From Gemmatimonadota bacterium (GTDB lineage: Bacteria > Gemmatimonadota > Gemmatimonadetes > Longimicrobiales > Gaopeijiaceae): a stretch of 64,000 nt of DNA. The stretch is from the NCBI GenBank assembly GCA_022825135.1, contig JAJDYN010000036.1, positions 1-64,000 on the forward strand, given 5' to 3'. This document shows, in pieces, positions 8,249 to 17,452 of this stretch (the stretch's first letter is position 1; each line of letters begins with the position of its first letter). Under the pieces are notes generated by a model. It was not told the DNA's origin. It was given only the letters and a program-made list of their open reading frames with translations, and ran no database searches. The position numbers were made by a program, and so were the translations under genes.

Positions 8249-9513
8249 TGCTCGTTTTCGATCTCGCGCTCAAGTCGCTCCGCAACCGCGCCTTCAGCAC
8301 CTCGCTCACGGTGGGCTCCATCGCGCTCAGCGTCGCCCTCCTGATCGGCGTCGAGAACGTGCGTGTGGGCATGCGGGAGAGCTTCTCGAACACCATCAGC
8401 CAGACCGACCTGATCGTGGGCACCAAGGGCGGCACGATTCAGCTGCTGCTGTACTCGGTCTTCGGCATGGGATCGCCGACGAACAACCTGTCCTGGGACA
8501 CGTACCGCGAATGGGCCGAGCACCCCGCCATCGAGTGGACCATCCCCTACGGGCTCGGGGACAGCCACAGGGGATTCCGAGTCATCGGCACCAACGAGGA
8601 CTTCTACCGGCACTACCGGTATCGAGGGGGGCAGGAGATCACGCTGGCCGAGGGCCGCGGCGGCTCCGGGGTGTTCGACGTAACCCTGGGCGCGGATGTG
8701 GCGAGCGAGCTGGGCTACGGGCTCGGCGACGAGATCGCGGTGACCCACGGGATCGGCGAGGTGGGCTTCCTGAACCACGACCGGATGCCGTTCACGGTCG
8801 TGGGCATCCTGGACAAGACCTTCACCCCGGTCGACCGCGCGGTCTACGTCACCCTCGAGGGCATCGAGGCCATCCACTTCGGATGGGAGGACGGTGCGCC
8901 GCCCATGCCGGGCGACGAGCAGACGCGCGCGGAAGTGCTGGCGATGGATGAGATCGAGATCACCCAGGTGACGTCGTTCTTCGTGGGCACGACCAATCGC
9001 AGGGACGTGCTCCGGCTGCAGCGCGAGATCAATGACTACGAGGGCGAGCCGATGATGGCGGTGATCCCCGGGCTGGCGCTGAACGAGATGTGGCAGGGGA
9101 TCGGCTACGCCGAGACCGGGCTCCGGCTGGTCACCATCTTCGTCGTCCTGGTGGGACTGCTGGGCATGCTGGTCTCGCTCTACACGTCGCTCAACGAACG
9201 CCGCCGGGAGATGGCCATCCTGCGCGCCGTCGGAGCCGGGCCCAACCGGATCGTCTCGCTGCTGGTGCTGGAGTCGGTGTGCCTGGCCGCGGCGGGAGCC
9301 ATCGGCGGCCTGGCGCTGGTGTACGTGCTGCTCTCAGCCGGACAGCCCGTCGTCGAGGCGCAGGCGGGGCTCTTCATCCCGATCCGGCCGCCCGGATCCA
9401 CCGAGTTGCTCTTCCTGGGCGCCGTGGTGACGGCGGGATTCCTGATGGGCTTCGTGCCCGCGCTCAAGGCGTACCGCACCGCCCTCCACGACGGGCTGGC
9501 GGTGCGGGTGTAG
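8248..9513 (+). CDS. FtsX-like ABC permease
   Basis: This 421-residue inner-membrane protein has one N-terminal transmembrane helix (about 18-38), a large MacB-type periplasmic domain (about 40-280) and three C-terminal helices, including IFVVLVGLLGMLVSLYTSLNERRREMAI shared by FtsX-domain proteins. It forms the membrane part of the ABC machine with the ATPase just upstream, the two overlapping by one base. Mechanotransmission permeases of this kind release lipoproteins or move periplasmic substrates. The gene converges on the MBL lipoprotein gene with a 6-bp gap. Confidence 0.88.
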   Translation: MLVFDLALKSLRNRAFSTSLTVGSIALSVALLIGVENVRVGMRESFSNTISQTDLIVGTKGGTIQLLLYSVFGMGSPTNNLSWDTYREWAEHPAIEWTIPYGLGDSHRGFRVIGTNEDFYRHYRYRGGQEITLAEGRGGSGVFDVTLGADVASELGYGLGDEIAVTHGIGEVGFLNHDRMPFTVVGILDKTFTPVDRAVYVTLEGIEAIHFGWEDGAPPMPGDEQTRAEVLAMDEIEITQVTSFFVGTTNRRDVLRLQREINDYEGEPMMAVIPGLALNEMWQGIGYAETGLRLVTIFVVLVGLLGMLVSLYTSLNERRREMAILRAVGAGPNRIVSLLVLESVCLAAAGAIGGLALVYVLLSAGQPVVEAQAGLFIPIRPPGSTELLFLGAVVTAGFLMGFVPALKAYRTALHDGLAVRV

Positions 9514-9519
9514 GGGGGT

Positions 9520-10398
9520 TCAGCTCTCGGCAAGCCAGCGGTAGACCGCGCCCACGTTCAGCGGGAACCACTCCTCGTACTGGCCCCAGTGGGCGTAGTC
9601 GTCGAGCCGCACCTGGGCCATGGCTTCCTCTTCGGACAATCCCTCGTCGAGTGCCGCCTGCACTGCATCCCGCAGGTCCGCGTAGTAGGCGAGCTGGCGC
9701 TCGATGGTGCCGCGGTCCCCCACGTCTCCGTGCCCGAAGACCATGGTCTCGAAGGGAATCTCCATGAGCAGGTCCAGCGCAACGTAGAACTCGTCGAAAT
9801 ACCAGCCCGGGAGGTCGCGGAACCCTACCCGGTCGTTGCTGACGAAGTCTACCGCGAAGGCGATGCGCTCCTCGGGGAGAAACGTCACGATCAGGTTGTC
9901 GCTGTGGCTCCGGCCCAGATAGTGGAGTTCGATGGCGCGTCCGCCGAAGCGGAGCGTCATCTCGTCGGAGAAGGTCAGGTCCGGAGGCGGCAGGTCGGGG
10001 TCGCCGCGCTCCAGGATGATGGGCAGCGCGTTCTCCTGGGCGATGATCGGGACGCCGTCGCCGAACTCGGCCCGGAGCGCGGGTGCCCCGGTGGCGTGGT
10101 CGGCGTCGCTGTGGCTGTAGACGATGGCCGCGAGCGGCTTGTCCGGGACCGCGCCGCGGATGGCGCCCGCGAGGCCGGCCGCCGCTTCCATCGAGATGGG
10201 GTCAACCGCCACCACACCGTCGTCGGTGTCGACAAAGAACGCGTTGTGCGTGCCGGCATTGTACCAGAAGACGCCGTCGCCGACCTCGCTCGCCGCGGGG
10301 TCCGTTTCCGGAGCCTGTTCGGTGCCTTCGGCGCAGGCGCCGAGGGTCAGGGCGAGGGTGGCCGCAATGGGAATGGGGGTACGAATGGCACGGGTCAT
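9520..10398 (-). CDS. metallo-beta-lactamase-fold lipoprotein
   Basis: The 292-residue product has a lipoprotein signal (LTLGAC) and a metallo-beta-lactamase fold. The first metal motif is HSDADH, followed by a histidine in YLGRSHSDN and another in VFGHGD, consistent with a two-zinc hydrolase. The HSDADHATG and LGRSHSDN pattern is close to subclass B3-like and quorum-quenching-type members; the real substrate is unknown. The start at 10398 follows a GGAGGA site. It may be anchored to the outer membrane facing the periplasm. The neighbouring divergent gene encodes another lipoprotein, so the two may share a control region. Confidence 0.85.
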   Translation of the reverse strand: MTRAIRTPIPIAATLALTLGACAEGTEQAPETDPAASEVGDGVFWYNAGTHNAFFVDTDDGVVAVDPISMEAAAGLAGAIRGAVPDKPLAAIVYSHSDADHATGAPALRAEFGDGVPIIAQENALPIILERGDPDLPPPDLTFSDEMTLRFGGRAIELHYLGRSHSDNLIVTFLPEERIAFAVDFVSNDRVGFRDLPGWYFDEFYVALDLLMEIPFETMVFGHGDVGDRGTIERQLAYYADLRDAVQAALDEGLSEEEAMAQVRLDDYAHWGQYEEWFPLNVGAVYRWLAES

Positions 10399-10652
10399 GC
10401 AGCTATCCTCCTCCGGGGGCGGGATGGGGTCGAGCAGGGCTCCCGCTCGGCAACCACTCTGTAATGCTCCCTTGATACTCCGCTGCTCTTGTCGCGCGTG
10501 CAACAGACCGGACACTCCGCGGCAGCTGCAGGGACCACGCATCGCGAGGCCCGATGCGCGGCTGAATGGGGAATCCCTTTCGACATCCGGAGAACCCCGG
10601 CATCTTTGTCAGTGGAACGTACGCACACCGAACTCACGGCATCGAGTCCATC

Positions 10653-11924
10653 ATGCATCCTGCAGTTCCTGAATCAGAACGGCGGACCAGTTGGCGTCAC
10701 GGGCGCGTTGGACTCGGCTGTCTCATCATTGCCGCGTGCGCAGCTCCTGAATCCCGCGTGACCGAACTCGCTCTGGAGGAGCTGGCCGTGGAGGCGGCGC
10801 CCGGAGCCCGCTTTCCGTCACTCGAGCGCCACGGCGGAGCGGTTGTGCTGAGCTGGCTGGAGCCGCACATGGTGGATGGCGAGGAAGTGTGGGCGCTGAA
10901 GGGAGCCCCGTATGAGGACGGCACCCTGGGCAAGGCCTTCGAGGTGACCCGATCCGGCGGGGGCGCGACCTTCTTCGTGAACTGGGCGGACTTCCCTGTG
11001 GTGTGGCCCGTAGGCGCCGGGCGGCTGGCCGCTCACTGGCTCCAGCGGGGCGGCCCGGCCACCTACGACTATGGCGTGCGGGTCTCCTTCTCCGAGGACG
11101 GCGGGCACTCCTGGAGCGAGCCGTGGACGCCGCACGAGGACGGCACGCCCTCCGAGCACGGGTTCGTGTCGGTGTTCGGGCTGGGACACGGGGAGGCGGG
11201 GATGGTCTGGCTGGACGGCCGGCGCTTCTTCGAGGCCGACGGCTCGCGGGCGGCCAGCCCCCGCATGACGCTGCGGTACCGTACAGCCGGACCGGACGGG
11301 ACGAAGACCGCCGAGGTCGAACTGGACGACCGCATCTGCGACTGCTGCCAGACCGACGCGGCGATGACCTCCGCGGGGCCGGTGGTCGTCTACCGCGACC
11401 GCACCGAGGAAGAGGTGCGGGATATCTCCGTGGGCCGTTTCGTGGAGGGGAAGTGGACGGGCGGCGTCCCCGTGCACGACGACGGCTGGACGATCCCGGG
11501 CTGCCCGGTGAACGGGCCTTCCGTCGCGGCCCTCGGCGATGCGGTGGTGGTGGCGTGGTTCACCGGCGCCGGCAACACGCCCCGGGTGCGGGCAGCCTTC
11601 TCCGATGACGCGGGCGCGACCTTCGGGGCACCGGTCACCATCGACCTGGGCAACCCGGTGGGGCGCGTCGCGACCGTGATGCCCGAGCCGGGAACGGCGC
11701 TGGTTACGTGGCTTGAGGCCGAGCAACTGTTCGTGCGTGCCGTCACTGCGGACGGGAACCCGGGTGTCGCGCGCGAGGTAGCAACCTCCTCCAATGCACG
11801 CGCGAGCGGTTTCCCGGCCATGCTCGTGGACTCGGCGGATCGAGTCGTGTTCGCACAGACGGTCGTGGACCACGGCATCCGTGTGCTGCGGTCGCAACAG
11901 CCGTGGACCGCCTGGCAGGACTGA
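10653..11924 (+). CDS. sialidase-like beta-propeller lipoprotein
   Basis: The 423-residue product begins with a lipoprotein signal (LIIAACA) and folds as a sialidase-type beta-propeller: two Asp-box-like repeats are visible, SEDGGHSWSEP and SDDAGATFGAP. An unusual RICDCCQT motif with three close cysteines sits mid-protein, before a GCPVNGPS segment. The arginine triad of true sialidases was not identified, so the catalytic label is unsafe; many such proteins bind sugars or act as scaffolds. The ATG at 10653 is chosen because the signal peptide follows it directly; an earlier ATG at 10566 lacks one. Confidence 0.75.
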   Translation: MHPAVPESERRTSWRHGRVGLGCLIIAACAAPESRVTELALEELAVEAAPGARFPSLERHGGAVVLSWLEPHMVDGEEVWALKGAPYEDGTLGKAFEVTRSGGGATFFVNWADFPVVWPVGAGRLAAHWLQRGGPATYDYGVRVSFSEDGGHSWSEPWTPHEDGTPSEHGFVSVFGLGHGEAGMVWLDGRRFFEADGSRAASPRMTLRYRTAGPDGTKTAEVELDDRICDCCQTDAAMTSAGPVVVYRDRTEEEVRDISVGRFVEGKWTGGVPVHDDGWTIPGCPVNGPSVAALGDAVVVAWFTGAGNTPRVRAAFSDDAGATFGAPVTIDLGNPVGRVATVMPEPGTALVTWLEAEQLFVRAVTADGNPGVAREVATSSNARASGFPAMLVDSADRVVFAQTVVDHGIRVLRSQQPWTAWQD

Positions 11925-12015
11925 GACCTCACAACCGCGGAAGGCTGCGGGCTCACCCCGAGTCCTCCCGCCGGGGTCGGATGCCGCTCGTGCGCAACCC
12001 TACCGGGAGACCATC

Positions 12016-12405
12016 ATGACCGACCAGCCGTTCGGTTCGACAGGAAAGTTCTGGCTGCTGGCGCTCGCGTGGCTACCCGCGGGGATTGTGGCGGTGTCGC
12101 TCGCCCGCGGCGTGACTCCCCCGCTCACGCCCGAGACGCTGTTCATGCTCCCCGTGGCGCTCCTGTCGCTGGCAGTCACGGCTCCCTGCGGGCTGCCGCT
12201 CGCACTGGCTTTCCGGGGGATCTGGCGGACAGGATCCACGCGCGCGGCCTGGACGTCGTTTGCGATCCTCGCGCCCATCACCTCGTTCGCGGCGCTCCTG
12301 GGCGGTCTGCTCGGGCCCGTGGCGATCGCGATTTACGCCGTCGTACTCAGCGTCCCGGCGTGGATCGTGTACGCGGTCGTGCGCAGGCGTGGGGTCCCAC
12401 GCTAA
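12016..12405 (+). CDS. small membrane protein, function unknown
   Basis: The 129-residue product has four hydrophobic segments (about 11-30, 42-62, 75-98 and 100-121), so it is an integral inner-membrane protein, with a basic C-terminal tail RRRGVPR. GGGAGA lies 6 bp before the ATG. No family was recognised. It follows the sialidase-like gene by 91 bp on the same strand and may be read from it. Confidence 0.65.
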   Translation: MTDQPFGSTGKFWLLALAWLPAGIVAVSLARGVTPPLTPETLFMLPVALLSLAVTAPCGLPLALAFRGIWRTGSTRAAWTSFAILAPITSFAALLGGLLGPVAIAIYAVVLSVPAWIVYAVVRRRGVPR

Positions 12406-12419
12406 CCCGCGACTCCATC

Positions 12420-12668
12420 CTACGCCGTACGGGTTCGCGAGGTCGTCGGAGACTCCCCGGACATCATGATCAGATTCGTCCGGCAGAGCCTGTAGAACAT
12501 CGGGAGTCCCCTGCAGACTGTAACCTCCACCCGATCCTGGCCCTCGACATAGTCTGGAGGGTAGTCCGTGATGGTGCGGGTCAAAGGTGCCGGGAACCGG
12601 AACAAGCCACTGAGACCCACCAAGAAGTAAAGCACCAGTGCGCACGCGACCATGGCCTTGTTCTTCAT
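12420..12668 (-). CDS. small exported or membrane protein, function unknown
   Basis: The 82-residue product starts with a charged tip and one hydrophobic helix (about 6-22), then a short soluble part with two cysteines (VCRGLPMFYRLC). GGGAG lies 7 bp before the ATG. It follows threonine synthase by 45 bp on the same strand. No family was recognised, and the ribosome site plus signal-like helix are the only evidence. Confidence 0.5.
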   Translation of the reverse strand: MKNKAMVACALVLYFLVGLSGLFRFPAPLTRTITDYPPDYVEGQDRVEVTVCRGLPMFYRLCRTNLIMMSGESPTTSRTRTA

Positions 12669-12713
12669 CGTGATCTCCCGCGGCGAAAGGGCAGTATGGA
12701 CGGTCCTCGTGGC

Positions 12714-14015
12714 CTATGCACCCGCCCAACCCATGACCACGCGCTTCAGTTCCTCCAACTTGGGAGGCACGCGGGTGAAGCGCGAGTGCCTCGTCGCCCC
12801 CGCCGCCAGCTCCTCGGGCACCGGCACCGACCGCCCGATCGCCTCCTCCACGATGTCCTCGAACTTGGCCGGATGCGCCGTGGCCAGCACCACGCCGTGG
12901 GCGTCGGGCCTCCCGGCAAGCGCGCGCTCCAGGGCCAGCCATCCAACGGCCGTGTGCGGGTCCAGGATGTAGCCGTGCTCGTCGAAAACCCGTCTCATCG
13001 CTTTCTTCGTATCGGCATCGCTCCACGCGGAGCCCGACAGACACTCCCGCAGACGCGCCAGGTCGCCCTCGAAGAGCGCCAGGATGCGCGCCAGGTTCGA
13101 CGGCGACCCGACATCCATCGCGCTGGATAGCGTGCGCACCGACGCCCGCGGCTCGTAGCAGCCCGTCCGCAGGTACTCCGGGACGACGTCGTTGGCATTG
13201 GTGGCGGTGACGAACGCTGCCGCGGGCAGACCCAGCTCGCGGGCCATGAGGCCGGCCGCCAGGTTGCCGAAGTTGCCGGACGGCACCGAGAAGACCGGCG
13301 GTTCGGGCCGGTTCAGCCGGGCCCACGCGTGGAAGTAATAGAAGATCTGCGGCAGCAGGCGTCCGATATTGATCGAATTCGCGGACGTCAGCGCGAGAGT
13401 CTCGCGCGCATCCGGATCGCGGAACATCGCCTTGACGAGCCGCTGGCAGTCATCGAACGCGCCCGCCACCGCCACCGCGAGCACCTGGTCGCCCAGCGTC
13501 GTGAACTGCCGCTGCTGGCGCTCGCTCACCTGTCCTTCCGGGAACAGCACCACCACGCGCGTCCGCGGCAGACCCAGAAAGGCGTGCGCGACCGCCCCGC
13601 CCGTGTCGCCCGAGGTCGCCACCATGACCGTCAGGGGAGGCCCGGAGCGCTGCAATCTCGACATCAGACAGCCCATGAAGCGCGCGCCCACATCCTTGAA
13701 AGCCAGCGTCGGGCCGTGGAACAGCTCCAGCACATGCGTGCGCGCGCCCAGCGGAACCAGCGGCAACGGAAACCCGAGCGCCTCGCGCACCGCGGACTCC
13801 AGCACTTCATCCTCCAGTTCATCGCCGAGAAGATGACGCGCCACGGCGAGCCCGCAACGGATCGCGCCGGCGCCCCTCAGCCCATCGATCTCGCCCGCGG
13901 AGAGGGGCGAGAGCCTCTCCGGCATGAAGAGTCCGCCGTCGGGGGCGAGTCCCCGGAACAGCGCTTCGCCGAAGGAGACGGGCGCGGCCTGGCCCGACGT
14001 GCTGACGAGCTTCAA
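12714..14015 (-). CDS. thrC: threonine synthase
   Basis: The enzyme converts O-phosphohomoserine to threonine with pyridoxal phosphate. The 433-residue protein starts LKLVSTSG like other threonine synthases; the PLP lysine is in LAFKDVGARF, with the ATSGDTGGAVAHA phosphate-binding segment and SVPSGNFGN further on. The start is a TTG at 14015 whose last bases overlap the thrB stop (TTGA), with GGAGGG a few bases before it, so the two genes are coupled. It sits at the end of a minus-strand run with thrB, an FAD oxidoreductase and a TVP38 protein. Confidence 0.93.
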   Translation of the reverse strand: MKLVSTSGQAAPVSFGEALFRGLAPDGGLFMPERLSPLSAGEIDGLRGAGAIRCGLAVARHLLGDELEDEVLESAVREALGFPLPLVPLGARTHVLELFHGPTLAFKDVGARFMGCLMSRLQRSGPPLTVMVATSGDTGGAVAHAFLGLPRTRVVVLFPEGQVSERQQRQFTTLGDQVLAVAVAGAFDDCQRLVKAMFRDPDARETLALTSANSINIGRLLPQIFYYFHAWARLNRPEPPVFSVPSGNFGNLAAGLMARELGLPAAAFVTATNANDVVPEYLRTGCYEPRASVRTLSSAMDVGSPSNLARILALFEGDLARLRECLSGSAWSDADTKKAMRRVFDEHGYILDPHTAVGWLALERALAGRPDAHGVVLATAHPAKFEDIVEEAIGRSVPVPEELAAGATRHSRFTRVPPKLEELKRVVMGWAGA

Positions 14016-15031
14016 TCTCCCTCCGCTTCGAGGTCCTCGACGCACACCCCATGCCGGTTGACGGGAGAGGCCCAGGCTTCGCAATCAAGCGCCGCGGTCT
14101 CGCCAAAGGCCCGGCGGATGCCCTCGGCGACGCGTTCGGCCGCCTCGCCGCCCCGACACAGCGCGAAGACCGAGGGACCGGACCCGGACAGGGAGAAGCC
14201 GAGGGCGCCGCGAGCCAGCGCCACTTCCCTGGCCCGGGCGAAACCCGGGACGCGTCCGGCGCGCAGCGGCTCCGCCACGACATCCCTGATCGAGCGAGAG
14301 AGAAGGTCCCAGTCGGAGGCGTAGAGCCCGGCGGTGAAGGCCGCCGTGTTGGCCCACTGCGTGACCGCGGCCTTGAGCGGCACGTGTTCGCCCAGCACGC
14401 GGCGCGCGTCCCGGGTGCGGATTTCCAGGTGGGGGCGGACCAGGACCGCCCAGAGCTCCGCAGGCACGGGAAGCTCCACGACCTGCAGCGACCTTCCGGG
14501 CAGGACCAGCACGATCCCGCCATGGAGGGCGGGCGCGACGTTGTCGGCGGCAGGCGATCCGGAACCCGCCAGCTCGCCGGCGAGCGCACACTGGAGCAGC
14601 TGTGTGCGGGAAAGGCCGGCCCCGATTGCCCGGTCCGCCGCCACCGCTCCGGCCACCGCGCTGGAGGCGCTGCCGCCCATGCCTCCGGCGAGCGGAATGC
14701 CCTTGTGAAGCTCGATGGCGACTCCGGCTGCGGCATTCCCGGAGTCCGAGGCCATGGCCTCGGCCGTTGCGCCGGCTCGTGCCAACCCCAGCACCGCGCG
14801 GGCGGCCGCCCCGGCACTGTTGCGGGCCGGGTCCACCGGAATGCGTCCCTCGTCGCCCGTGATGCGCTCGATGATGACTCCCGGCTCCCGCGTTGCGCGC
14901 GCCACCACGACATCGGAGGGGCTCTTGACGGCCATGCCGAAGACATCGAACCCGCACGCGATGTTGCCGATGGTGGCGGGGGCGGAAACGCGCACGGAGG
15001 CCGCGCCGCCGGGAGAGTGCGTCCTGGTCAT
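14012..15031 (-). CDS. thrB: homoserine kinase
   Basis: Homoserine kinase phosphorylates homoserine, the step before threonine synthase, and belongs to the GHMP kinases. The ATP-binding motif PLAGGMGGSAS is at residues 113-123 of 339, and the C-terminal GFSLSGSGPSVFAL is typical. The ATG at 15031 gives the usual family length; the longer open frame before it is noise. It overlaps thrC by 4 bp and follows the oxidoreductase stop by 7 bp, so all three are likely one transcript. Confidence 0.93.
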   Translation of the reverse strand: MTRTHSPGGAASVRVSAPATIGNIACGFDVFGMAVKSPSDVVVARATREPGVIIERITGDEGRIPVDPARNSAGAAARAVLGLARAGATAEAMASDSGNAAAGVAIELHKGIPLAGGMGGSASSAVAGAVAADRAIGAGLSRTQLLQCALAGELAGSGSPAADNVAPALHGGIVLVLPGRSLQVVELPVPAELWAVLVRPHLEIRTRDARRVLGEHVPLKAAVTQWANTAAFTAGLYASDWDLLSRSIRDVVAEPLRAGRVPGFARAREVALARGALGFSLSGSGPSVFALCRGGEAAERVAEGIRRAFGETAALDCEAWASPVNRHGVCVEDLEAEGD

Positions 15032-15038
15032 GGTCGCC

Positions 15039-16580
15039 CTACTTGAACACCCGGAAGAAGGCCCGGAACACCTTCTGGGCGGTGGGCGTGAGCTTCTGCT
15101 TGCGCCAGGCATTCGCCGCGCGCGCAAAGACATCGCTGCGCGTGGGATAGGGGTGGATGGTGCTCCCGAGCTTGCTCAGGCCGAGGCCCGCCGTCATCGC
15201 CAGCGTGACCTCGCCGATCATGTCTCCCGCCTGCGCGCACACCAGCGTCGCACCCAGGATGCGGTCGCTGCCCTTCTTCAGATGGACGCGGAAGAAGCCA
15301 TCTTCCTCGCCTTCGAGGATGGCGCGGTCGATGTCGTCGAAGTGGATGGTGATGGTCTCGACGTCGTGGCGCGCCGCGATGGCCTCGTCTCGATGGAGGC
15401 CGACGTGGGCGACCTCCGGGTCCGTGTAGGTCGCCCAGGGGATCACCAGGCGGCTCGCCCGGCCGCGGCCGAAGAAGAGCGCGTTCTGCACGGCGATGCG
15501 TGCCTGGTGGTCGGCGGCATGGGTGAACTGGTGCTTCGACGCCACATCGCCCACCGCGTAGATGCCCTTCGCCGTCGTGCGCAACTGGTCGTCGACCTGG
15601 ATGCCGGTGCGGTCGCAGGCCACCCCCGCGGCCTTGAGGCCCATCCCGTCGACGTTGGGCGCGCGGCCGGCGGCCACCAGCACCGCCTCGGCTGCGAGTT
15701 CCTCCTGCTGGCCGCCGTGCTCCACCTCCAGCACCGTGGCGCCGCCCTCGCGGCGTGCCCTGAGCACGGCCGCCGAATTCAGAACACGCACGCCGTCGGC
15801 CTCGATGGCGCGGGTCACGATGGCGGCCGCGTCCCGGTCGTCGCGCGGCAGAGGATGCGGGTCCGCGTGCACGACGGTGACCTCGCTGCCGAAGCGCGCG
15901 AAGGTCTGCGAGAGTTCCACCCCGATGGGGCCGGCGCCGATCACGATCACGCGCGGCGGCAGCTCGGTGAGCGAGAAGATGGTCTCGTTGGTGTAGACGT
16001 TCGGGCCTTCGAGCCCCGGCACCGGGAGGAGCGCCGCGCGGGCGCCGGTCGCGATGACCGCGCGGCGGAAGTGCAGTTCGTCCCCGTTGACGCGCAGCCG
16101 GTCGGGGCCCACGAACTCGCCGTGGCCGAGGAAGACGTCCACCCCCAGCCCGGCGAACCGCGATGCCCCGTCGATCGGGCTGATGCGGGCGCGCAACCGC
16201 CGCATGCGCTCCATCGCGGCGGTGAACTCGCTCGCCGAACCCTGATCCGTCCCCTCGTCATCCGCTGATCCGGGACGGCCGTTGGCGGAAGCCGCGCTCG
16301 CCGCGTGCACCCGCCGGGCCGAACTGATCACCGCCTTTGAGGGAACGCAGCCGAAGTTGAGGCAGTCGCCGCCCATGAGGTGGCGCTCCACCATGGCGAC
16401 CTTCGCGCCCAGCCCTGCGCCGATGGCGGCGCTCACCAGCCCCCCCGTCCCCGCCCCGACCACCACCAGGTGGTAGCGGTCGCGGGGTTCGGGGTTGCGC
16501 CAGTCGGACGGGTGCACATGGCTCACCAGTTCGCGGTTGTGCACGTCGTCGGGAAGGATCACGACTCTGTCTGCCGACAC
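15039..16580 (-). CDS. FAD-dependent disulfide oxidoreductase, mercuric-reductase-like
   Basis: The 513-residue flavoprotein is of the pyridine nucleotide-disulfide reductase class. It has an FAD site (VVVGAGTGGL, about 39-48), redox-active Cys73 and Cys78 in GGDCLNFGCVPSKA, an NAD(P)H site (VIVIGAGPIGVELS) and a dimerisation domain with TIHPYPT near the end. Compared with dihydrolipoamide dehydrogenase it carries about 35 extra N-terminal residues. The C-terminal cysteine pair and N-terminal metal domain of true mercuric reductases are absent. This enzyme type often lies next to, or is fused with, a TVP38/TMEM64 protein, which is the upstream gene here (31-bp gap). The electron acceptor is unknown. 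The start is a GTG preceded by CGGAG. Confidence 0.88.
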   Translation of the reverse strand: MSADRVVILPDDVHNRELVSHVHPSDWRNPEPRDRYHLVVVGAGTGGLVSAAIGAGLGAKVAMVERHLMGGDCLNFGCVPSKAVISSARRVHAASAASANGRPGSADDEGTDQGSASEFTAAMERMRRLRARISPIDGASRFAGLGVDVFLGHGEFVGPDRLRVNGDELHFRRAVIATGARAALLPVPGLEGPNVYTNETIFSLTELPPRVIVIGAGPIGVELSQTFARFGSEVTVVHADPHPLPRDDRDAAAIVTRAIEADGVRVLNSAAVLRARREGGATVLEVEHGGQQEELAAEAVLVAAGRAPNVDGMGLKAAGVACDRTGIQVDDQLRTTAKGIYAVGDVASKHQFTHAADHQARIAVQNALFFGRGRASRLVIPWATYTDPEVAHVGLHRDEAIAARHDVETITIHFDDIDRAILEGEEDGFFRVHLKKGSDRILGATLVCAQAGDMIGEVTLAMTAGLGLSKLGSTIHPYPTRSDVFARAANAWRKQKLTPTAQKVFRAFFRVFK

Positions 16581-16611
16581 GATCTATCGCTCCGTTTCTG
16601 GTCCCGTGGGG

Positions 16612-17334
16612 TTAGTCCCCCGTGATATCCTTCAGCGCGCGTCGGGCGATGCGCGTGACCACGGTGGTGACCACGATGGTCGCCGCCAGCCCCACCCCGA
16701 GCACCGTGTAGTAGCCCGCGCCCCGCGCCACCTCCACCCCGCTCGCCAGCGCCGCCACGTCGCCGATGACCTGGCCGTAGTACACGTAGAGGAGCGTGCC
16801 GGGAATCATCCCCAGCGATGCGATCAGGTAGTCCACGAAGCGCACCCTGGTCAGGCCCAGGGCATAGTTGAGCAGGTTGAAGGGAAAGACCGGCGAAAGC
16901 CTCAGGAGGAAGACGATCTTGCGCCCCTGTTCGCCGATGGCGCGGTCGATGGCGGCGAAACGCGGATAGTCGGCCACCTTGCTCTCGATGGCGGACCGGG
17001 CGAGGTAACGCGACACCAGAAAGGCGAGCGCGGCGCCCGTCGTCGCCCCCACGAAGACGATCACGGTTCCGCGGGCGATGCCGAAGACGGCCCCCGCGGC
17101 CAAGGTCAGAATCGAGCCCGGCGCGAAGGCCACGGTCGCAGCCGCGTAGGCGCACACGAAGACCACAGGACCCCACACCCCCATCTCCTCGATGCGCGCC
17201 GCGAGCGCGGGGATGACCCCGGCCAGCTGCCTTCCCGCAAACACCAGCAGCACAACCACCGCCACCGCCACGAGCGCCAGCAGCCACGGTCGCCGCCGCC
17301 GCGACTCGCGGGCCTCCGAATTCGCGTCGGTCAC
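16612..17334 (-). CDS. TVP38/TMEM64 (SNARE-associated) membrane protein
   Basis: The 240-residue protein has a short basic N-terminus, then about six hydrophobic stretches and the family mark FAPGSILTLAAGAVFG, with LRLSPVFPFNLLNYALGLT later on. The family includes DedA relatives thought to move lipids across the membrane. A GTG at 17334 is chosen because GGGGAGGAGG stands 4 bp before it; the 12 residues read upstream have no ribosome site. Pairing with the downstream disulfide oxidoreductase is recurrent, which points to a joint membrane redox or metal role, still undefined. Confidence 0.88.
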   Translation of the reverse strand: MTDANSEARESRRRRPWLLALVAVAVVVLLVFAGRQLAGVIPALAARIEEMGVWGPVVFVCAYAAATVAFAPGSILTLAAGAVFGIARGTVIVFVGATTGAALAFLVSRYLARSAIESKVADYPRFAAIDRAIGEQGRKIVFLLRLSPVFPFNLLNYALGLTRVRFVDYLIASLGMIPGTLLYVYYGQVIGDVAALASGVEVARGAGYYTVLGVGLAATIVVTTVVTRIARRALKDITGD

Positions 17335-17370
17335 TTTGCCTCCTCCCCGCATCGGGGCAGTGCGCGCCAC

Positions 17371-17399
17371 TTGCCGGATGCGGCCGGCTGCGGTATTGA
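17371..17399 (+). promoter_or_regulatory. promoter of first cupin gene
   Basis: TTGCCG (17371-17376) and TATTGA (17394-17399) are 17 bp apart and 53 bp before the start codon. The same two hexamers with the same spacer occur before the second cupin gene at 17888, so the element was copied with the gene. It points away from the TVP38 gene. Confidence 0.7.
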
Positions 17400-17452
17400 G
17401 GTGGTTCGTCCGGAGAATCGCCGACAGTCCCGAGCCATCACCAGGAGAACCA

